Part shown: positions 52,842 through 64,000 of the stretch, piece after piece | Position numbering within the stretch: position 1 is the first letter of the stretch | Layout: each line of letters begins with the position of its first letter | From: an uncultured Pseudomonas sp. | Lineage (GTDB): Bacteria; Pseudomonadota; Gammaproteobacteria; Pseudomonadales; Pseudomonadaceae | Length of the DNA stretch: 64,000 bases | Assembly: GCF_913774235.1 (NCBI RefSeq) | Contig: NZ_CAJYDW010000011.1 | Location: 97,097-161,096 of the forward strand | Reading direction: 5' to 3' | The notes under the pieces: generated by a model | The model's database searches: none | Seen by the model: the letters and a program-made list of their open reading frames with translations, nothing else | Told to the model about the DNA's origin: nothing | Made by a program: the position numbers and the translations under genes

Positions 52842-53405
52842 ATGTCCCTGATCAACACCGAAGTGAAGCCTTTCACCGCGACCGCTTACCACAATGGCAA
52901 GTTCGTCCAGGTGACCGAGGCCGATCTGAAGGGCAAGTGGTCCGCCATCGTTTTCTACCCGGCTGACTTCACCTTCGTGTGCCCCACCGAGCTGGAAGAC
53001 CTTGCTGACCTGTACCCCGAGTTCCAGAAGCTGGGCGTCGAGATCTACGGCGTGTCCTGCGACACCCACTTCGCTCACAAGGCCTGGCACGACACCTCCG
53101 AAGCCATCAAGAAGGTCAACTACCCGCTGGTAGGCGACCCCACCGCTCGTCTCGCCCGTAACTTCGAAGTCCTGATCGAAGAAGAAGGCCTGGCCCTGCG
53201 TGGCACCTTCCTGATCAACCCGGAAGGCCAGATCAAGCTGTGCGAAATCCACGACAACGGTATCGGCCGTGACGCCAGCGAACTGCTGCGCAAGGTCCGC
53301 GCCGCTCAGTACGTCGCCAACCACCCGGGTGAAGTCTGCCCCGCCAAGTGGAAAGAAGGCGAAGCGACCCTGACCCCTTCGCTGGACCTGGTCGGCAAGA
53401 TCTAA
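52842..53405 (+). CDS. ahpC: Alkyl hydroperoxide reductase peroxidase subunit
   Basis: AhpC is a 2-Cys peroxiredoxin that reduces organic peroxides, hydrogen peroxide and peroxynitrite. The 187-residue protein has the peroxidatic C47 in FTFVCPTE and the resolving C166 in [10 protein letters not shown], and the family's [13 protein letters not shown]. The ATG at 52842 has AAGGAG upstream; a longer in-frame start at 52791 has none. It is followed by ahpF after a hairpin. Confidence 0.97.
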   Translation: MSLINTEVKPFTATAYHNGKFVQVTEADLKGKWSAIVFYPADFTFVCPTELEDLADLYPEFQKLGVEIYGVSCDTHFAHKAWHDTSEAIKKVNYPLVGDPTARLARNFEVLIEEEGLALRGTFLINPEGQIKLCEIHDNGIGRDASELLRKVRAAQYVANHPGEVCPAKWKEGEATLTPSLDLVGKI

Positions 53406-53424
53406 CGCCCGCCCGATCTAGCCC

Positions 53425-53460
53425 GAGCGCCCGGGCGCCTTGCCCGCGCGCTCTTTTTTT
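53425..53460 (+). terminator. Hairpin with T7 tract between ahpC and ahpF
   Basis: GAGCGC (53425-53430) pairs with GCGCTC (53448-53453), with an inner GGGC/GCCC stem, followed by seven T. It lies 29 bases before the ahpF start and would lower ahpF expression relative to ahpC. Confidence 0.7.
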
Positions 53461-53488
53461 GCCCATTTTTTACGGAAGCCACGCCGCC

Positions 53489-55048
53489 ATGTTGGACGCT
53501 AATCTGAAAGCCCAGCTCAAGACCTACCTCGAACGCGTCACGCGCCCCATCGAGATCGTCGCGTCCCTCGACGACGGCGCGAAGTCCCGTGAAATGCTCA
53601 GCCTGCTGCAGGACATCGCCGGTCTGTCCGACCAGGTCAGTCTCAGCACCGACGGCAGCGATGCCCGCCGTCCCTCCTTCGCCCTGCTGACTCCCGGTCA
53701 GAACATCGACCTGCGCTTCGCCGGTCTGCCCATGGGCCACGAGTTCACTTCCCTGGTACTGGCCCTGTTGCAGGTGGGCGGTCATCCGTCCAAGGCCAGC
53801 CAGGACGTCATCGAGCAGGTCAAGGCGCTCGACGGCGACTACCAGTTCGAAACCTACTTCTCGCTGTCCTGCCAGAACTGCCCCGACGTGGTCCAGGCCC
53901 TGAACCTCATGGCCGTGCTCAACCCCCGGGTCAAGCACGTGGCCATAGACGGGGCCCTGTTCCAGGACGAAGTCGAGCGCCGCCAGATCATGGCCGTGCC
54001 CAGCGTCTACCTCAACGGCGAACCCTTCGGCCAGGGCCGCATGGGCCTGGAAGAGATCGTCGCCAAGCTGGACACCGGCGCCGCCGCCCGCTCCGCCGAC
54101 AAGCTCAACGCCAAGGACGCCTTCGACGTCCTGGTCATCGGTGGTGGCCCGGCCGGTGCCGCAGCCGCCGTCTATGCCGCGCGCAAGGGCATCCGCACCG
54201 GCGTGGCCGCCGAGCGTTTCGGCGGTCAGGTGCTGGACACCTTGGCCATCGAGAACTTCATCTCCATCAAGGAAACCGAAGGTCCGAAACTGGCCATGGC
54301 CCTGGAGGAGCACGTCAAGCAATACGAAGTCGACATCATGAACCTGCAGCGTGCCTCTCAGCTGATTCCGGCCCACGACGCCGGCGGCCTGCACGAAGTC
54401 CGCTTCGCCGATGGTGGCTCACTCAAGGCCAAGACGCTGATCCTGGCCACCGGTGCCCGCTGGCGCGAAATGAACGTGCCGGGTGAACAGGAATACCGCA
54501 ATCGCGGCGTCGCCTACTGCCCGCACTGCGACGGCCCCTTGTTCAAGGGCAAGCGCGTCGCCGTCATCGGGGGTGGTAACTCGGGCGTCGAAGCTGCCAT
54601 CGATCTCGCCGGCATCGTCGCCCAGGTCACCTTGATCGAGTACGACGGCCAGTTGCGTGCCGATGCCGTACTGCAGCGCAAGCTGTTCAGCCTGCCCAAC
54701 GTGACCGTCATCACCAGCGCCCTCACCAGCGAAGTCAAGGGCGATGGCCAGAAGGTCAACGGCCTGGTCTACAAGGATCGCAACTCCAGCGAGTTCCACC
54801 ACATAGACCTCGAAGGCGTCTTCGTCCAGATTGGTCTGGTGCCCAACACCGACTGGCTCAAAGGCACCGTGGAGCTGTCGCCGCGCGGCGAGATCGAAGT
54901 GGACGCCCGTTGCCAGACCTCGCTGCCTGGTGTCTTCGCCGCTGGCGACGTCACCACCGTACCCTACAAGCAGATCATCATCGCCCTGGGCGAAGGTGCC
55001 AAAGCCTCCCTGGCTGCCTTCGATCACCTGATCCGCACCAGCGCCTGA
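53489..55048 (+). CDS. ahpF: Alkyl hydroperoxide reductase flavoprotein subunit
   Basis: AhpF passes electrons from NADH to AhpC. The 519-residue protein has an N-terminal double thioredoxin-like domain with C128/C131 ([10 protein letters not shown]), the FAD motif [17 protein letters not shown] and the second redox pair near 344/347 in [12 protein letters not shown], followed by [16 protein letters not shown] for NADH and the C-terminal [16 protein letters not shown]. The ATG at 53489 has GGAAG upstream; the frame extends upstream to 53348 inside ahpC. A strong terminator follows. Confidence 0.96.
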   Translation: MLDANLKAQLKTYLERVTRPIEIVASLDDGAKSREMLSLLQDIAGLSDQVSLSTDGSDARRPSFALLTPGQNIDLRFAGLPMGHEFTSLVLALLQVGGHPSKASQDVIEQVKALDGDYQFETYFSLSCQNCPDVVQALNLMAVLNPRVKHVAIDGALFQDEVERRQIMAVPSVYLNGEPFGQGRMGLEEIVAKLDTGAAARSADKLNAKDAFDVLVIGGGPAGAAAAVYAARKGIRTGVAAERFGGQVLDTLAIENFISIKETEGPKLAMALEEHVKQYEVDIMNLQRASQLIPAHDAGGLHEVRFADGGSLKAKTLILATGARWREMNVPGEQEYRNRGVAYCPHCDGPLFKGKRVAVIGGGNSGVEAAIDLAGIVAQVTLIEYDGQLRADAVLQRKLFSLPNVTVITSALTSEVKGDGQKVNGLVYKDRNSSEFHHIDLEGVFVQIGLVPNTDWLKGTVELSPRGEIEVDARCQTSLPGVFAAGDVTTVPYKQIIIALGEGAKASLAAFDHLIRTSA

Positions 55049-55064
55049 TCCGTGAGAACTGTCC

Positions 55065-55091
55065 AAGCCCGGCCTTTGCCGGGCTTTTTTT
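55065..55091 (+). terminator. Terminator of ahpCF
   Basis: AAGCCCGGC (55065-55073) and GCCGGGCTT (55078-55086) form a 9-bp stem closing a CTTT loop, followed by a T-rich tract. Confidence 0.9.
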
Positions 55092-55252
55092 CGCCCGCCG
55101 GTTCTCCGCCTTGGCATGCTTCTGGCTGCGCTCTAACCAAGCGTCATAAAGATGGGCATGAACGGTCTATGGGTTCCCAGCATACTTTCGTTAGGATCTT
55201 ATGACCGAGCCCCCAGACTCGGCAGCTCTTGCGGTTGAGGATCAGGCACCCT

Positions 55253-55918
55253 ATGCATAGTCAGAGTTCTTCCAGCGTTTTCGACTCCTACCCGCCCAAG
55301 CTAGCGCCTGCTACCCCCCTCACCCATCCGGAACTGGTCGCTTCCCTGGAAGCCACCTTGGAGCAACGCCAACCCGGTCCCGTCTGGCTGTTCGCCTACG
55401 GCTCTCTGATCTGGCGTCCGGAATGTCCGGCGGTCGCGGTCCAGCGCGCACGGGTCCACGGCTATCACCGCGGCCTCTACCTCTGGTCCCAGCTCCACCG
55501 CGGTACGCCCGAGCAGCCAGGACTGGTGCTGGGCCTGGATCGTGGTGGCTCCTGCTCGGGCTTCGCCTACCAGCTGCCGGACGAACAGCTGGACGGCCAC
55601 CTGCTGGCGTTGTGGAAACGCGAGATGCCGGATGGTTCCTACCGTCCGCGCTGGCTCAATTGCCACTTGGAAGACGGCAGCAAGGTCCAGGCGCTCGGCT
55701 TCGTCCTCAGGCGCAACCTGCCCTGCTATGCCGGCAGTCTTCCCGACGACATCCTCAACCGCGTCCTGACCGAAGCCTGCGGCCATTTCGGCACCACCCT
55801 GGACTATGTCGAACGCACCATCTCGGCGCTCAGGGCCCACGCCATGCCCGATCGCAACCTCGAGGCCCTACTGCAGCGCTATCGTCGTGCCCCCTTGCTG
55901 GAAGCCATCCAGGGATGA
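55253..55918 (+). CDS. chaC: ChaC-family gamma-glutamylcyclotransferase
   Basis: ChaC proteins break down glutathione to 5-oxoproline and Cys-Gly. The 221-residue product has the YGSLIW motif (49-54, preceded by FA) and the likely catalytic E124 in LLALWKREMPDGSY, followed by LGFVLRRNLPCYAG. The N-terminal 40 residues are low in structure. The ATG at 55253 has AGG six bases before it; a TTG at 55229 adds eight residues. It overlaps the next gene by 4 bases. Confidence 0.88.
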   Translation: MHSQSSSSVFDSYPPKLAPATPLTHPELVASLEATLEQRQPGPVWLFAYGSLIWRPECPAVAVQRARVHGYHRGLYLWSQLHRGTPEQPGLVLGLDRGGSCSGFAYQLPDEQLDGHLLALWKREMPDGSYRPRWLNCHLEDGSKVQALGFVLRRNLPCYAGSLPDDILNRVLTEACGHFGTTLDYVERTISALRAHAMPDRNLEALLQRYRRAPLLEAIQG

Positions 55919-56142
55919 GTGGTAGACGCATCAATCCCCACAAGCTGCTGAACAGCAAATGGACGGCAACTCAGCCCCGCGAACGCCAACGGCACTTCAT
56001 CGTCACCCGCGTGCATCTTCCCGAAGTCGATACCGACCCGATCAAGCTGATAGATCTACAAGCCGTTCTCACTCGACGCACCTGGACGCTGGACTGGCAC
56101 GAGCTGCTGGATGCAGAATGCTGGTTGCAAGGCTGGCAATGA
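55915..56142 (+). CDS. TIGR02450-family small Trp-rich protein
   Basis: This 75-residue protein opens MSGRRINPHKLLNSKWTA and has RQRHFIVTRVHLPE and TLDWHELLDAECWLQGWQ, the pattern of the TIGR02450 family of small conserved proteins of unknown function. Its ATG overlaps the chaC stop. The Trp/His-rich ends look structural, but there is no known role. Confidence 0.82.
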   Translation: MSGRRINPHKLLNSKWTATQPRERQRHFIVTRVHLPEVDTDPIKLIDLQAVLTRRTWTLDWHELLDAECWLQGWQ

Positions 56143-56267
56143 AATCCCGAACGCAGGGCTGTGATTTGCGACTAGCATCGCGATAAGACAGCACTCCTCT
56201 GCAAAGGTGAAACCCTGTAGCAGCCACTGCTGTCACAGTGCCATCTTTGAACAGGAAGCTTTTTCGG

Positions 56268-56528
56268 ATGACCCTCTATGTTGAACTCGCCAGCGCCTTC
56301 AATACCCTGAAAGGCGGCTTCGAGCCGTTGCGCTGCGTGATTTCGACCCGAGATCAGCGCGCCTACGACGTCGAGGTCTTCTCCCGCAGCGGTCAATCCG
56401 TCCTCAAGCGTCCCATCGCCCGCACCGAGCTGCTCGACGCCGCCATGCTCGAAGCCTTCATCCTCGACAGCCGCTCCCGCATCGAGCGAGACGCGGATGA
56501 AACACCCTACTGGACGATCCCTTCCTGA
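56268..56528 (+). CDS. Conserved hypothetical small protein
   Basis: The ATG at 56268 with AGGAAG upstream gives 86 residues. The protein has a mixed helix/strand composition with DVEVFSRSGQSVLKRPIART and ends RDADETPYWTIPS. No motif or family is recognisable to me; the clear ribosome site and strong terminator support it as a gene. A GTG at 56238 is in frame but less likely. Confidence 0.65.
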   Translation: MTLYVELASAFNTLKGGFEPLRCVISTRDQRAYDVEVFSRSGQSVLKRPIARTELLDAAMLEAFILDSRSRIERDADETPYWTIPS

Positions 56529-56531
56529 ACG

Positions 56532-56567
56532 AAAAAGGCCACTCACGCAAACGTGAGTGGCCTTTTT
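56532..56567. terminator. Strong bidirectional terminator
   Basis: A perfect 16-bp stem, AAAAAGGCCACTCACG (56532-56547) with its complement at 56552-56567 across a CAAA loop, has T-runs on both strands. It ends the 86-residue gene on the plus strand and the tRNA-Leu gene on the minus strand. Confidence 0.95.
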
Positions 56568-56574
56568 CTTTGGA

Positions 56575-56661
56575 TGGTACCCGAGGCCGGAATCGAACCG
56601 GCACGACCGTTAAGTCGAGGGATTTTAAGTCCCTTGTGTCTACCAGTTTCACCACTCGGGC
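56575..56661 (-). tRNA. tRNA-Leu (anticodon TAA)
   Basis: The minus strand folds as an 87-base class II tRNA. The acceptor is GCCCGAG with CTCGGGT, discriminator A and encoded CCA. The anticodon arm is GGGACTTAAAATCCC (anticodon TAA), and the T arm has GGTTCGAATCC. A long variable arm is present, as in tRNA-Leu. Confidence 0.96.
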
Positions 56662-56727
56662 AGAACCGAACCCACAAATGATCGGGCCCGTAAAACCTGA
56701 TCCAGTATTCACACATCGCTGGATGAT

Positions 56728-56760
56728 GAAAAGCCCCGTAGACCTAGGATCTACGGGGCT
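56728..56760 (-). terminator. Hairpin between tRNA-Cys and tRNA-Leu
   Basis: On the minus strand AGCCCCGTAGA pairs with TCTACGGGGCT (11 bp) and is followed by TTTTC. It would end the gacA-uvrC-pgsA-tRNA(Gly)-tRNA(Cys) transcript before tRNA-Leu, which then needs its own promoter. Confidence 0.8.
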
Positions 56761-56768
56761 CTCAATAG

Positions 56769-56842
56769 TGGAGGCCGAGGTCGGAATCGAACCGGCGTAC
56801 ACGGATTTGCAATCCGCTGCATGACCACTCTGCCACCCGGCC
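56769..56842 (-). tRNA. tRNA-Cys (anticodon GCA)
   Basis: A 74-base cloverleaf on the minus strand has the acceptor GGCCGGG with CTCGGCC, discriminator T and encoded CCA, anticodon arm CGGATTGCAAATCCG (GCA) and T arm GGTTCGATTCC. It sits between tRNA-Gly and tRNA-Leu, the usual Pseudomonas order. Confidence 0.96.
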
Positions 56843-56878
56843 TCAAACCTGAATGTCTTGCGACACTCATGTAAAACA

Positions 56879-56954
<76 letters not shown>

Positions 56955-57014
56955 TTGGTGACGGGCGCCATTCTATATCAGCCACCCAGCATGTCAACCT
57001 ATTGATTCAAAAAC

Positions 57015-57575
57015 TTATTTTTTTTTCTCAGCGTTCATCAGGTGCGGCCAGGCGGCCATCAGATAGGTGCACATAGACCACAGTGTCAAAGCCGCGGCGA
57101 CGATGAGCAAGGCGTACCCGCTGATCACCCAGAAGGTCAGTTGCGGCGGATTGGCCAGCAGGATGACCAGTGCCAACATTTGCGCAGCGGTCTTCCATTT
57201 ACCCAGGCTGGATACCGCGACCTGGGCCCTGGCACCCAGCTCAGCCATCCACTCGCGCAGCGCCGACACCACGATTTCGCGGCCGACGATGATTACCGCC
57301 GGGAGGGTCAACCAGGCATTGGCGTGCTCCTGTACCAGCAATACCAGCGCCACCGCCACGATGAGCTTGTCAGCCACGGGATCGAGAAAGGCGCCAAAGG
57401 GCGTGCTCTGCCCCAGCCGACGGGCTAGGTAGCCATCCAGCCAATCGGTGGCACAGGCGATGGCGAAGACCGTACTGGCCGTCCAGTAACTCCAATGCAC
57501 CGGCAGGTAGAAGAGCACAACGAAAAGGGGAATGAGGAAGACGCGCAGTACGGTAAGCAGATTTGGGATATTCAT
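57015..57575 (-). CDS. pgsA: CDP-diacylglycerol-glycerol-3-phosphate 3-phosphatidyltransferase
   Basis: PgsA makes phosphatidylglycerol phosphate, the precursor of phosphatidylglycerol. The 186-residue membrane protein has about four to five helices and the CDP-alcohol phosphotransferase motif with D47-G48, A51-R52, G61, D65 and D69. The ATG at 57575 begins MNIPNLLTVLR, the standard start; an in-frame extension to 57716 overlaps uvrC. It follows uvrC by 31 bases and precedes tRNA-Gly. Confidence 0.95.
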   Translation of the reverse strand: MNIPNLLTVLRVFLIPLFVVLFYLPVHWSYWTASTVFAIACATDWLDGYLARRLGQSTPFGAFLDPVADKLIVAVALVLLVQEHANAWLTLPAVIIVGREIVVSALREWMAELGARAQVAVSSLGKWKTAAQMLALVILLANPPQLTFWVISGYALLIVAAALTLWSMCTYLMAAWPHLMNAEKKK

Positions 57576-57606
57576 TGGCGCGGCTATTGATGAACGTGGG
57601 GCGATT

Positions 57607-59433
57607 CTACTCGCTGTGCAGGGCGGCATAAATCTGCTCGGCCAGCTTTTTGCTGATGCTGGGAGACTTGGCGATCTCCTCGATACTTGCACGCTGCAAT
57701 TCTCGCAAGCCGCCAAAATGCTTCAGCAGCTCCTGCCGACGCTTGGGCCCTATCCCTGCCACTTCTTCCAGGGAGGAGGTTCGACGCGCCTTGCCCCGAC
57801 GAGCACGATGCCCGGTAATCGCAAAACGGTGCGCCTCATCGCGGATCTGCTGGATGAGGTGCAGCGCGGGTGAATGCGCCGGCAGGGTGAACTCGTTCGA
57901 AGGATCGTCCAGATACAGGGTCTCGAGACCGGGCTTGCGGGTGACGCCCTTGGCAACGCCCAGCAGCACCAGGTCAGGCACCGCCAGCTCGCGCAACACT
58001 TCCCGCGCCATGGCCAGCTGTCCCTTGCCACCATCTACCAACAGGATATCCGGCAGCTTGCCCTCACCCGCCTTCAGGCGACTGAAACGCCGGGTGAGCG
58101 CCTGATGCATGGCGGCATAGTCGTCACCCGCCGTCACGCCTTCGATGTTATAGCGTCGGTAATCGGACTTGAGCGGCCCCTCGGGGCCGAAGACCACGCA
58201 GGATGCCACCGTCGCCTCGCCGCTGGAATGACTGATATCGAAGCACTCCAGCCGCTGTGGTGGTTCGGGTAGGTCGAGGGCCTGTACCAGGGCATCGAAA
58301 CGCAGCCCCATGTGCTGACGATTGGCCAGACGAGTGTTCAGCGCCTGCTCCGCATTCGTCACCGCCAGTTGCTGCCAGCGTGCTCGGGTACCTCGCACGC
58401 GGTGGGTAATGGCCAGTTGGCGCTTGTGAACCTCGGCGAAGGCATCGATCAGAGTGGCGAAGTCTTCGTGAAGCGAATTCACGATGATCTCTTCGGGCAA
58501 ATCTCGCTCCAGGTAGGCCAAGTAGTACTGCTCGAGGAACGCGGCCAGCACCTCGCTGGAATCCTCCTCAATACCTACCTCCGGGAAGAAGTTCTTGCTG
58601 CCCAACACCCGTCCACCTCGAACGGTAACCAGGTGTACACAGGCCCCGCCAGGATTGACCATGGCGGCGATGACATCGACGTCCCCGCTGCCGCCCTCGA
58701 TGCTCTGCTGATCCTGCACGCGCCGGACCAAGGCTACCTGATCACGCAGTTCGGCCGCTCGCTCGAACTCAAGATTGATTGACGCCTTTTCCATCTTGGC
58801 CTGCAGCTCTTCAGCCAAGGCATTGCTGCGTCCTTCGAGAAACATGGCGGAGTGGCGAACGTCCTCCGCGTACTCCTGCTCACTGACCAAGGCGACGCAA
58901 GGACCTTTGCATCTCTTGATCTGATACTGCAGGCAAGGTCGGGTCCGATTACGGAAGTAGCTGTCATCGCACTGCCTGACCAGAAAGGCCTTTTGCAGCA
59001 GGTTAAGACTTTCGCGAATAGCACCGGCGCTGGGATAGGGCCCGAAGTAACGCCCCTTCCCTTTTTTCTCACCGCGGTGGATGGTGAGCCGAGGATACTG
59101 ATCTTCGGTCGAGAGATAGACGTAGGGATAGGACTTATCGTCCCGCAGCAAAATATTGTAGGGCGGACGCCACTGCTTGATGAGGTTCTGTTCGAGCAGC
59201 AGGGCTTCGGTTTCGTTGCCGGTGATGGTCGTCTCGACCTGGGCAATCTTCGAAACCATCGAAGCCGTCTTAGGCGCCAAACCGGTCTTTCTGAAGTAGC
59301 TGGAAAGCCTGTTCTTTAGGTTCTTGGCCTTGCCGACGTAAAGCAACTTGCCAGCCTCGTCGAACATCCGGTAAACACCGGGACGTCCGCTGCAGCCGGC
59401 TAGAAAAGCTGCAGCATCGAAAGATGAATTCAT
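57607..59433 (-). CDS. uvrC: Excinuclease ABC subunit C
   Basis: UvrC makes the two cuts of nucleotide excision repair. The 608-residue protein has the N-terminal GIY-YIG domain ([27 protein letters not shown], about 16-42 in blocks), a UVR motif near 205-240, the C-terminal RNase-H-like domain ([34 protein letters not shown]) and a helix-hairpin-helix end ([19 protein letters not shown]). It starts 1 base after the gacA stop, so the two genes are co-transcribed as in other pseudomonads. Confidence 0.96.
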   Translation of the reverse strand: MNSSFDAAAFLAGCSGRPGVYRMFDEAGKLLYVGKAKNLKNRLSSYFRKTGLAPKTASMVSKIAQVETTITGNETEALLLEQNLIKQWRPPYNILLRDDKSYPYVYLSTEDQYPRLTIHRGEKKGKGRYFGPYPSAGAIRESLNLLQKAFLVRQCDDSYFRNRTRPCLQYQIKRCKGPCVALVSEQEYAEDVRHSAMFLEGRSNALAEELQAKMEKASINLEFERAAELRDQVALVRRVQDQQSIEGGSGDVDVIAAMVNPGGACVHLVTVRGGRVLGSKNFFPEVGIEEDSSEVLAAFLEQYYLAYLERDLPEEIIVNSLHEDFATLIDAFAEVHKRQLAITHRVRGTRARWQQLAVTNAEQALNTRLANRQHMGLRFDALVQALDLPEPPQRLECFDISHSSGEATVASCVVFGPEGPLKSDYRRYNIEGVTAGDDYAAMHQALTRRFSRLKAGEGKLPDILLVDGGKGQLAMAREVLRELAVPDLVLLGVAKGVTRKPGLETLYLDDPSNEFTLPAHSPALHLIQQIRDEAHRFAITGHRARRGKARRTSSLEEVAGIGPKRRQELLKHFGGLRELQRASIEEIAKSPSISKKLAEQIYAALHSE

Positions 59434-59434
59434 A

Positions 59435-60079
59435 TCAACTCGTGGCGTCTACCATGCCGTGACGAACGGCCAACATGGCCAGTTCGACATCGCTGGTAAT
59501 CGATAATTTCTCGAAGATCCTATAACGGTAGGTATTCACGGTCTTGGGCGACAGGCAAAGTTTGTCGGATATGACCTGGACCTTCTGACAACCGGCAATC
59601 ATCAAGGCGATCTGGATCTCGCGCTCGGACAACTGATCGAAAGGCGAGGCCTCGGCCTTCGACTGGAAGGGCTTCAAGGCGAGTTGCTGAGCGATCTGGG
59701 CACTGATGTAGCGGCGACCGGCGAATGCCTGCTTGATGGCCGTGATCATCTCCTCGATGTCGGCGCCCTTGGTCAGATAGCCAGACGCACCGGCCTGCAG
59801 GAGGCGGGTAGGAAAGGGATCTTCCTCGCAAGCGGTAACGACCACGACCTTCATGTCTGATTGGCTGCGGAGAAGCTTGCGAGTGGCTTCGAGCCCACCG
59901 ATACCGGGCATCCTGACATCCATCAGCACTACATCAGGATTCAGTTCTCGGGCTAGCTTGAGTGCGCTTTCCCCGCTGTCTGCCTGGCCAACGACCTGAA
60001 TTCCCGCTACATCCGCCAGCATCCTGACGATGCCGGTACGGACAAGATCGTGATCGTCGACAACCAGCACTTTGATCAA
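59435..60079 (-). CDS. gacA: Response regulator GacA
   Basis: GacA, with sensor GacS, activates small RNAs that relieve RsmA/CsrA repression. The TTG at 60079 gives 214 residues, the same length as P. aeruginosa GacA, and has GAGGA 8 bases upstream. The receiver has D54 in VLMDVRMPG, and the LuxR-type DNA-binding domain is [19 protein letters not shown] and [19 protein letters not shown]. Starting at the ATG at 60121 would add 14 unusual residues. gacA heads the uvrC-pgsA-tRNA string. Confidence 0.95.
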   Translation of the reverse strand: MIKVLVVDDHDLVRTGIVRMLADVAGIQVVGQADSGESALKLARELNPDVVLMDVRMPGIGGLEATRKLLRSQSDMKVVVVTACEEDPFPTRLLQAGASGYLTKGADIEEMITAIKQAFAGRRYISAQIAQQLALKPFQSKAEASPFDQLSEREIQIALMIAGCQKVQVISDKLCLSPKTVNTYRYRIFEKLSITSDVELAMLAVRHGMVDATS

Positions 60080-60198
60080 AATCGAATCCTCTTCACAGAC
60101 GCTGTCAGCGCCTGTATTCACCCAAACGAAATATCCAGGAACCTTACCGACCCGCGGGATAAGATCCTAGGGCCCAAGGTAAATTTTGCCGGTACGGC

Positions 60199-60252
60199 AA
60201 AAAAAAGGGGTACGACGCTGCGCACCCCTTGACTGTCAGCCCCAAGGCTGTT
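60199..60252 (-). ncRNA. Candidate short RNA or attenuator upstream of gacA
   Basis: On the minus strand a -10-like TATACA (60264-60259) with a possible -35 TTCATT (60287-60282, 17-base spacer) is followed by two hairpins. The first is CAGCC-TTGG-GGCTG (60250-60237). The second is GGGGTGCG with CGTACCCC (60228-60207) and eight T, a good intrinsic terminator. The transcript would be about 52 bases, ending 120 bases before the gacA start. It could be a small RNA or the terminated leader of gacA. No GGA-rich loops of the RsmY/RsmZ type are obvious. Confidence 0.45.
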
Positions 60253-60266
60253 GGTCATTGTATACC

Positions 60267-60749
60267 GAAAAAACGCAGAAGAATGAAGCGCATCCAGCGT
60301 CTCGCTGGCAAAGGAGATGTTCTGGCTATCAGCGGTACGCACTACCTGGGCCTGAGGGTCTGTAACTCTTGCGCTGCGTTTCGGACTAGCCCCACCACCC
60401 TCCTGGCAGTCCATCCCGCCCCCACCTCCTCGCACAGCTCTTCATCCCCTCTTCCCCCGAGAAAAGGGGAAGCTGAAGGAACGGCTAGCTTCAGAGCTTC
60501 ATGCGAGCTGCCTGATCGCGGCCATGGGCCGCTCCTACGGTAAAACTCCTGCAGGAGCGGCCGCATCGGCGGACTACCATGGCCACGATAACAGTCCGGC
60601 GCAGCCGGGCTGCTTTTGCTCTTGCGCTCTTGCAGACTCTCAGTCGCGCGTTATCCAACGGACACCCCTCAAGCCTGCCAGGTGCACCGCCCTTGGCCCC
60701 CTCTCCCCGGGGGAGAGTGCTCGAACTCCCGTTCGACTTTCTTCCGCCC
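60267..60749. other. Intergenic region with REPs and palindromes
   Basis: No gene is evident in this stretch between the gacA leader and the rRNA operon. It holds a REP pair at 60515-60566 and two palindromes, CTTCCCC/GGGGAAG near 60447-60472 and CTCTCCCC/GGGGAGAG at 60701-60717. The latter belong to the same type as 36561-36580. Confidence 0.6.
60515..60566. repeat. REP pair (REPIN)
   Basis: GATCGCGGCCATGGGCCGCT with CCTA (60515-60539) is followed in inverse by CAGGAGCGGCCGCATC (about 60551-60566). They form an inverted pair of the same REP family as near 36400-36900. Confidence 0.8.
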
Positions 60750-60789
60750 CAAAGACAACACCCCCGTCAGAGTGAACTGAGCGGGGGTG
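60750..60789 (-). terminator. Terminator of the rRNA operon
   Basis: On the minus strand CACCCCCG pairs with CGGGGGTG (8 bp) across a 15-base loop and is followed by TTGTCTTT. It lies about 11 bases beyond the 5S 3' end. Confidence 0.75.
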
Positions 60790-60800
60790 CTGGGTATTAG

Positions 60801-60920
60801 GCGCTTGACGATGACCTACTCTCACATGGGGAAACCCCACACTACCATCGGCGATGCATCGTTTCACTTCTGAGTTCGGGAAGGGATCAGGTGGTTCCAA
60901 TGCTCTATGTTCGTCAAGCA
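60801..60920 (-). rRNA. rrf: 5S ribosomal RNA
   Basis: The minus strand starts TGCTTGACGAACATAGAGC and ends TAGGTCATCGTCAAGC; these ends pair as helix I. The central CCCTTCCCGAACTCAGAAG and GCCGATGGTAGTGTGG are standard 5S elements. It is the last gene of the operon, after 23S. Confidence 0.97.
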
Positions 60921-61076
60921 ATTCGGTTGGCTGACCAGGCGATAACGCTGCCTGGCTGGCCCAATTGGGTCGGTGATCGAAGTAGACAACTCGTCTTGGG
61001 TCTTGCGAACCCACGCGCCGTTTTCGGCATCGTCTTCCTCACGCTCTGACACGCGGTCAGATTGTTTGGGTGTTAT

Positions 61077-63981
<2,905 letters not shown>

Positions 63982-64000
63982 TCACAACCCACAGGCGTTT

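Noticed and set aside
60184..60202. Palindrome TTTTGCC/GGCAAAA as a terminator
   Set aside because: On neither strand does a T-tract follow the 3' arm; the good terminator lies next to it at 60207-60228.

Overview
The window is GC-rich Gammaproteobacterial chromosome and reads as a Pseudomonas. The evidence is the gacA-uvrC-pgsA-tRNA(Gly)-tRNA(Cys)-tRNA(Leu) string next to an rRNA operon, the TreS-maltokinase fusion with GlgE, the Ku/LigD pair, and Pseudomonas-type REP palindromes (core TAGGAGCGGC / GCCGCGAT). The exact species cannot be fixed from the sequence alone; the Pseudomonas oryzihabitans group is a reasonable guess. Several genes use GTG or TTG starts, and many neighbours overlap by ATGA, so operons are tight.

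Layout. 1-2883: the 5' part of a taurine-type binding protein gene, a stand-alone receiver protein and an MscS channel. 3233-26141: a large trehalose/alpha-glucan locus. Plus strand: glgA, treZ, malQ, treY, a DUF2934 protein, glgX, then an embedded membrane-lipid module like E. coli ybhP-clsB-ybhN. Minus strand: an atypical PL7 lyase-like gene, glgB, the treS-maltokinase fusion and glgE. 26599-29584: nadE, a MobA-like/PncC fused reading frame and xdhC, all minus strand. 29727-33184: ku and ligD for non-homologous end joining. 33301-36312: an overlapping four-gene operon of acyl-CoA dehydrogenase-like, PIG-L deacetylase, NodS-like methyltransferase and GT2 glycosyltransferase; this is the best candidate for an undescribed pathway. 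36313-37047: a REP-rich gap with a 210 bp duplication of the 3' end of the next gene. 37008-43520: AraC regulator with divergent BASS transporter, gor, galU, a lipoprotein, two small proteins and a CTP-synthase-like amidotransferase. 43521-45162: a decayed gap with a 7-bp tandem repeat, then an aldo/keto reductase. 45364-47324: a formaldehyde dehydrogenase-type gene and a queuosine-precursor transporter behind a probable preQ1 riboswitch. 47442-52672: sulfur amino acid genes (dcyD, tcyJLN, epsC, sseA). 52842-56528: ahpC-ahpF with an OxyR-type site, ChaC and two small proteins. 56575-64000: three tRNAs, pgsA, uvrC, gacA, a candidate small RNA or attenuator, and the 5S and 23S rRNA genes on the minus strand.

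How it works together. GlgA (elongation), GlgB (branching) and GlgX (debranching) make and trim alpha-glucan. TreY/TreZ release trehalose from it. TreS with its maltokinase domain turns trehalose into maltose 1-phosphate, and GlgE returns that to glucan; MalQ rearranges the short chains. No glgC or glgP is present, so glucose enters through GlgA and the GlgE branch. Nearby Ku/LigD, MscS and cardiolipin-synthase genes give the whole segment a stress-survival look. The second half of the window centres on thiol, redox and sulfur chemistry (gor, ChaC, cystine uptake, D-cysteine desulfhydrase, mercaptopyruvate sulfurtransferase, AhpCF).
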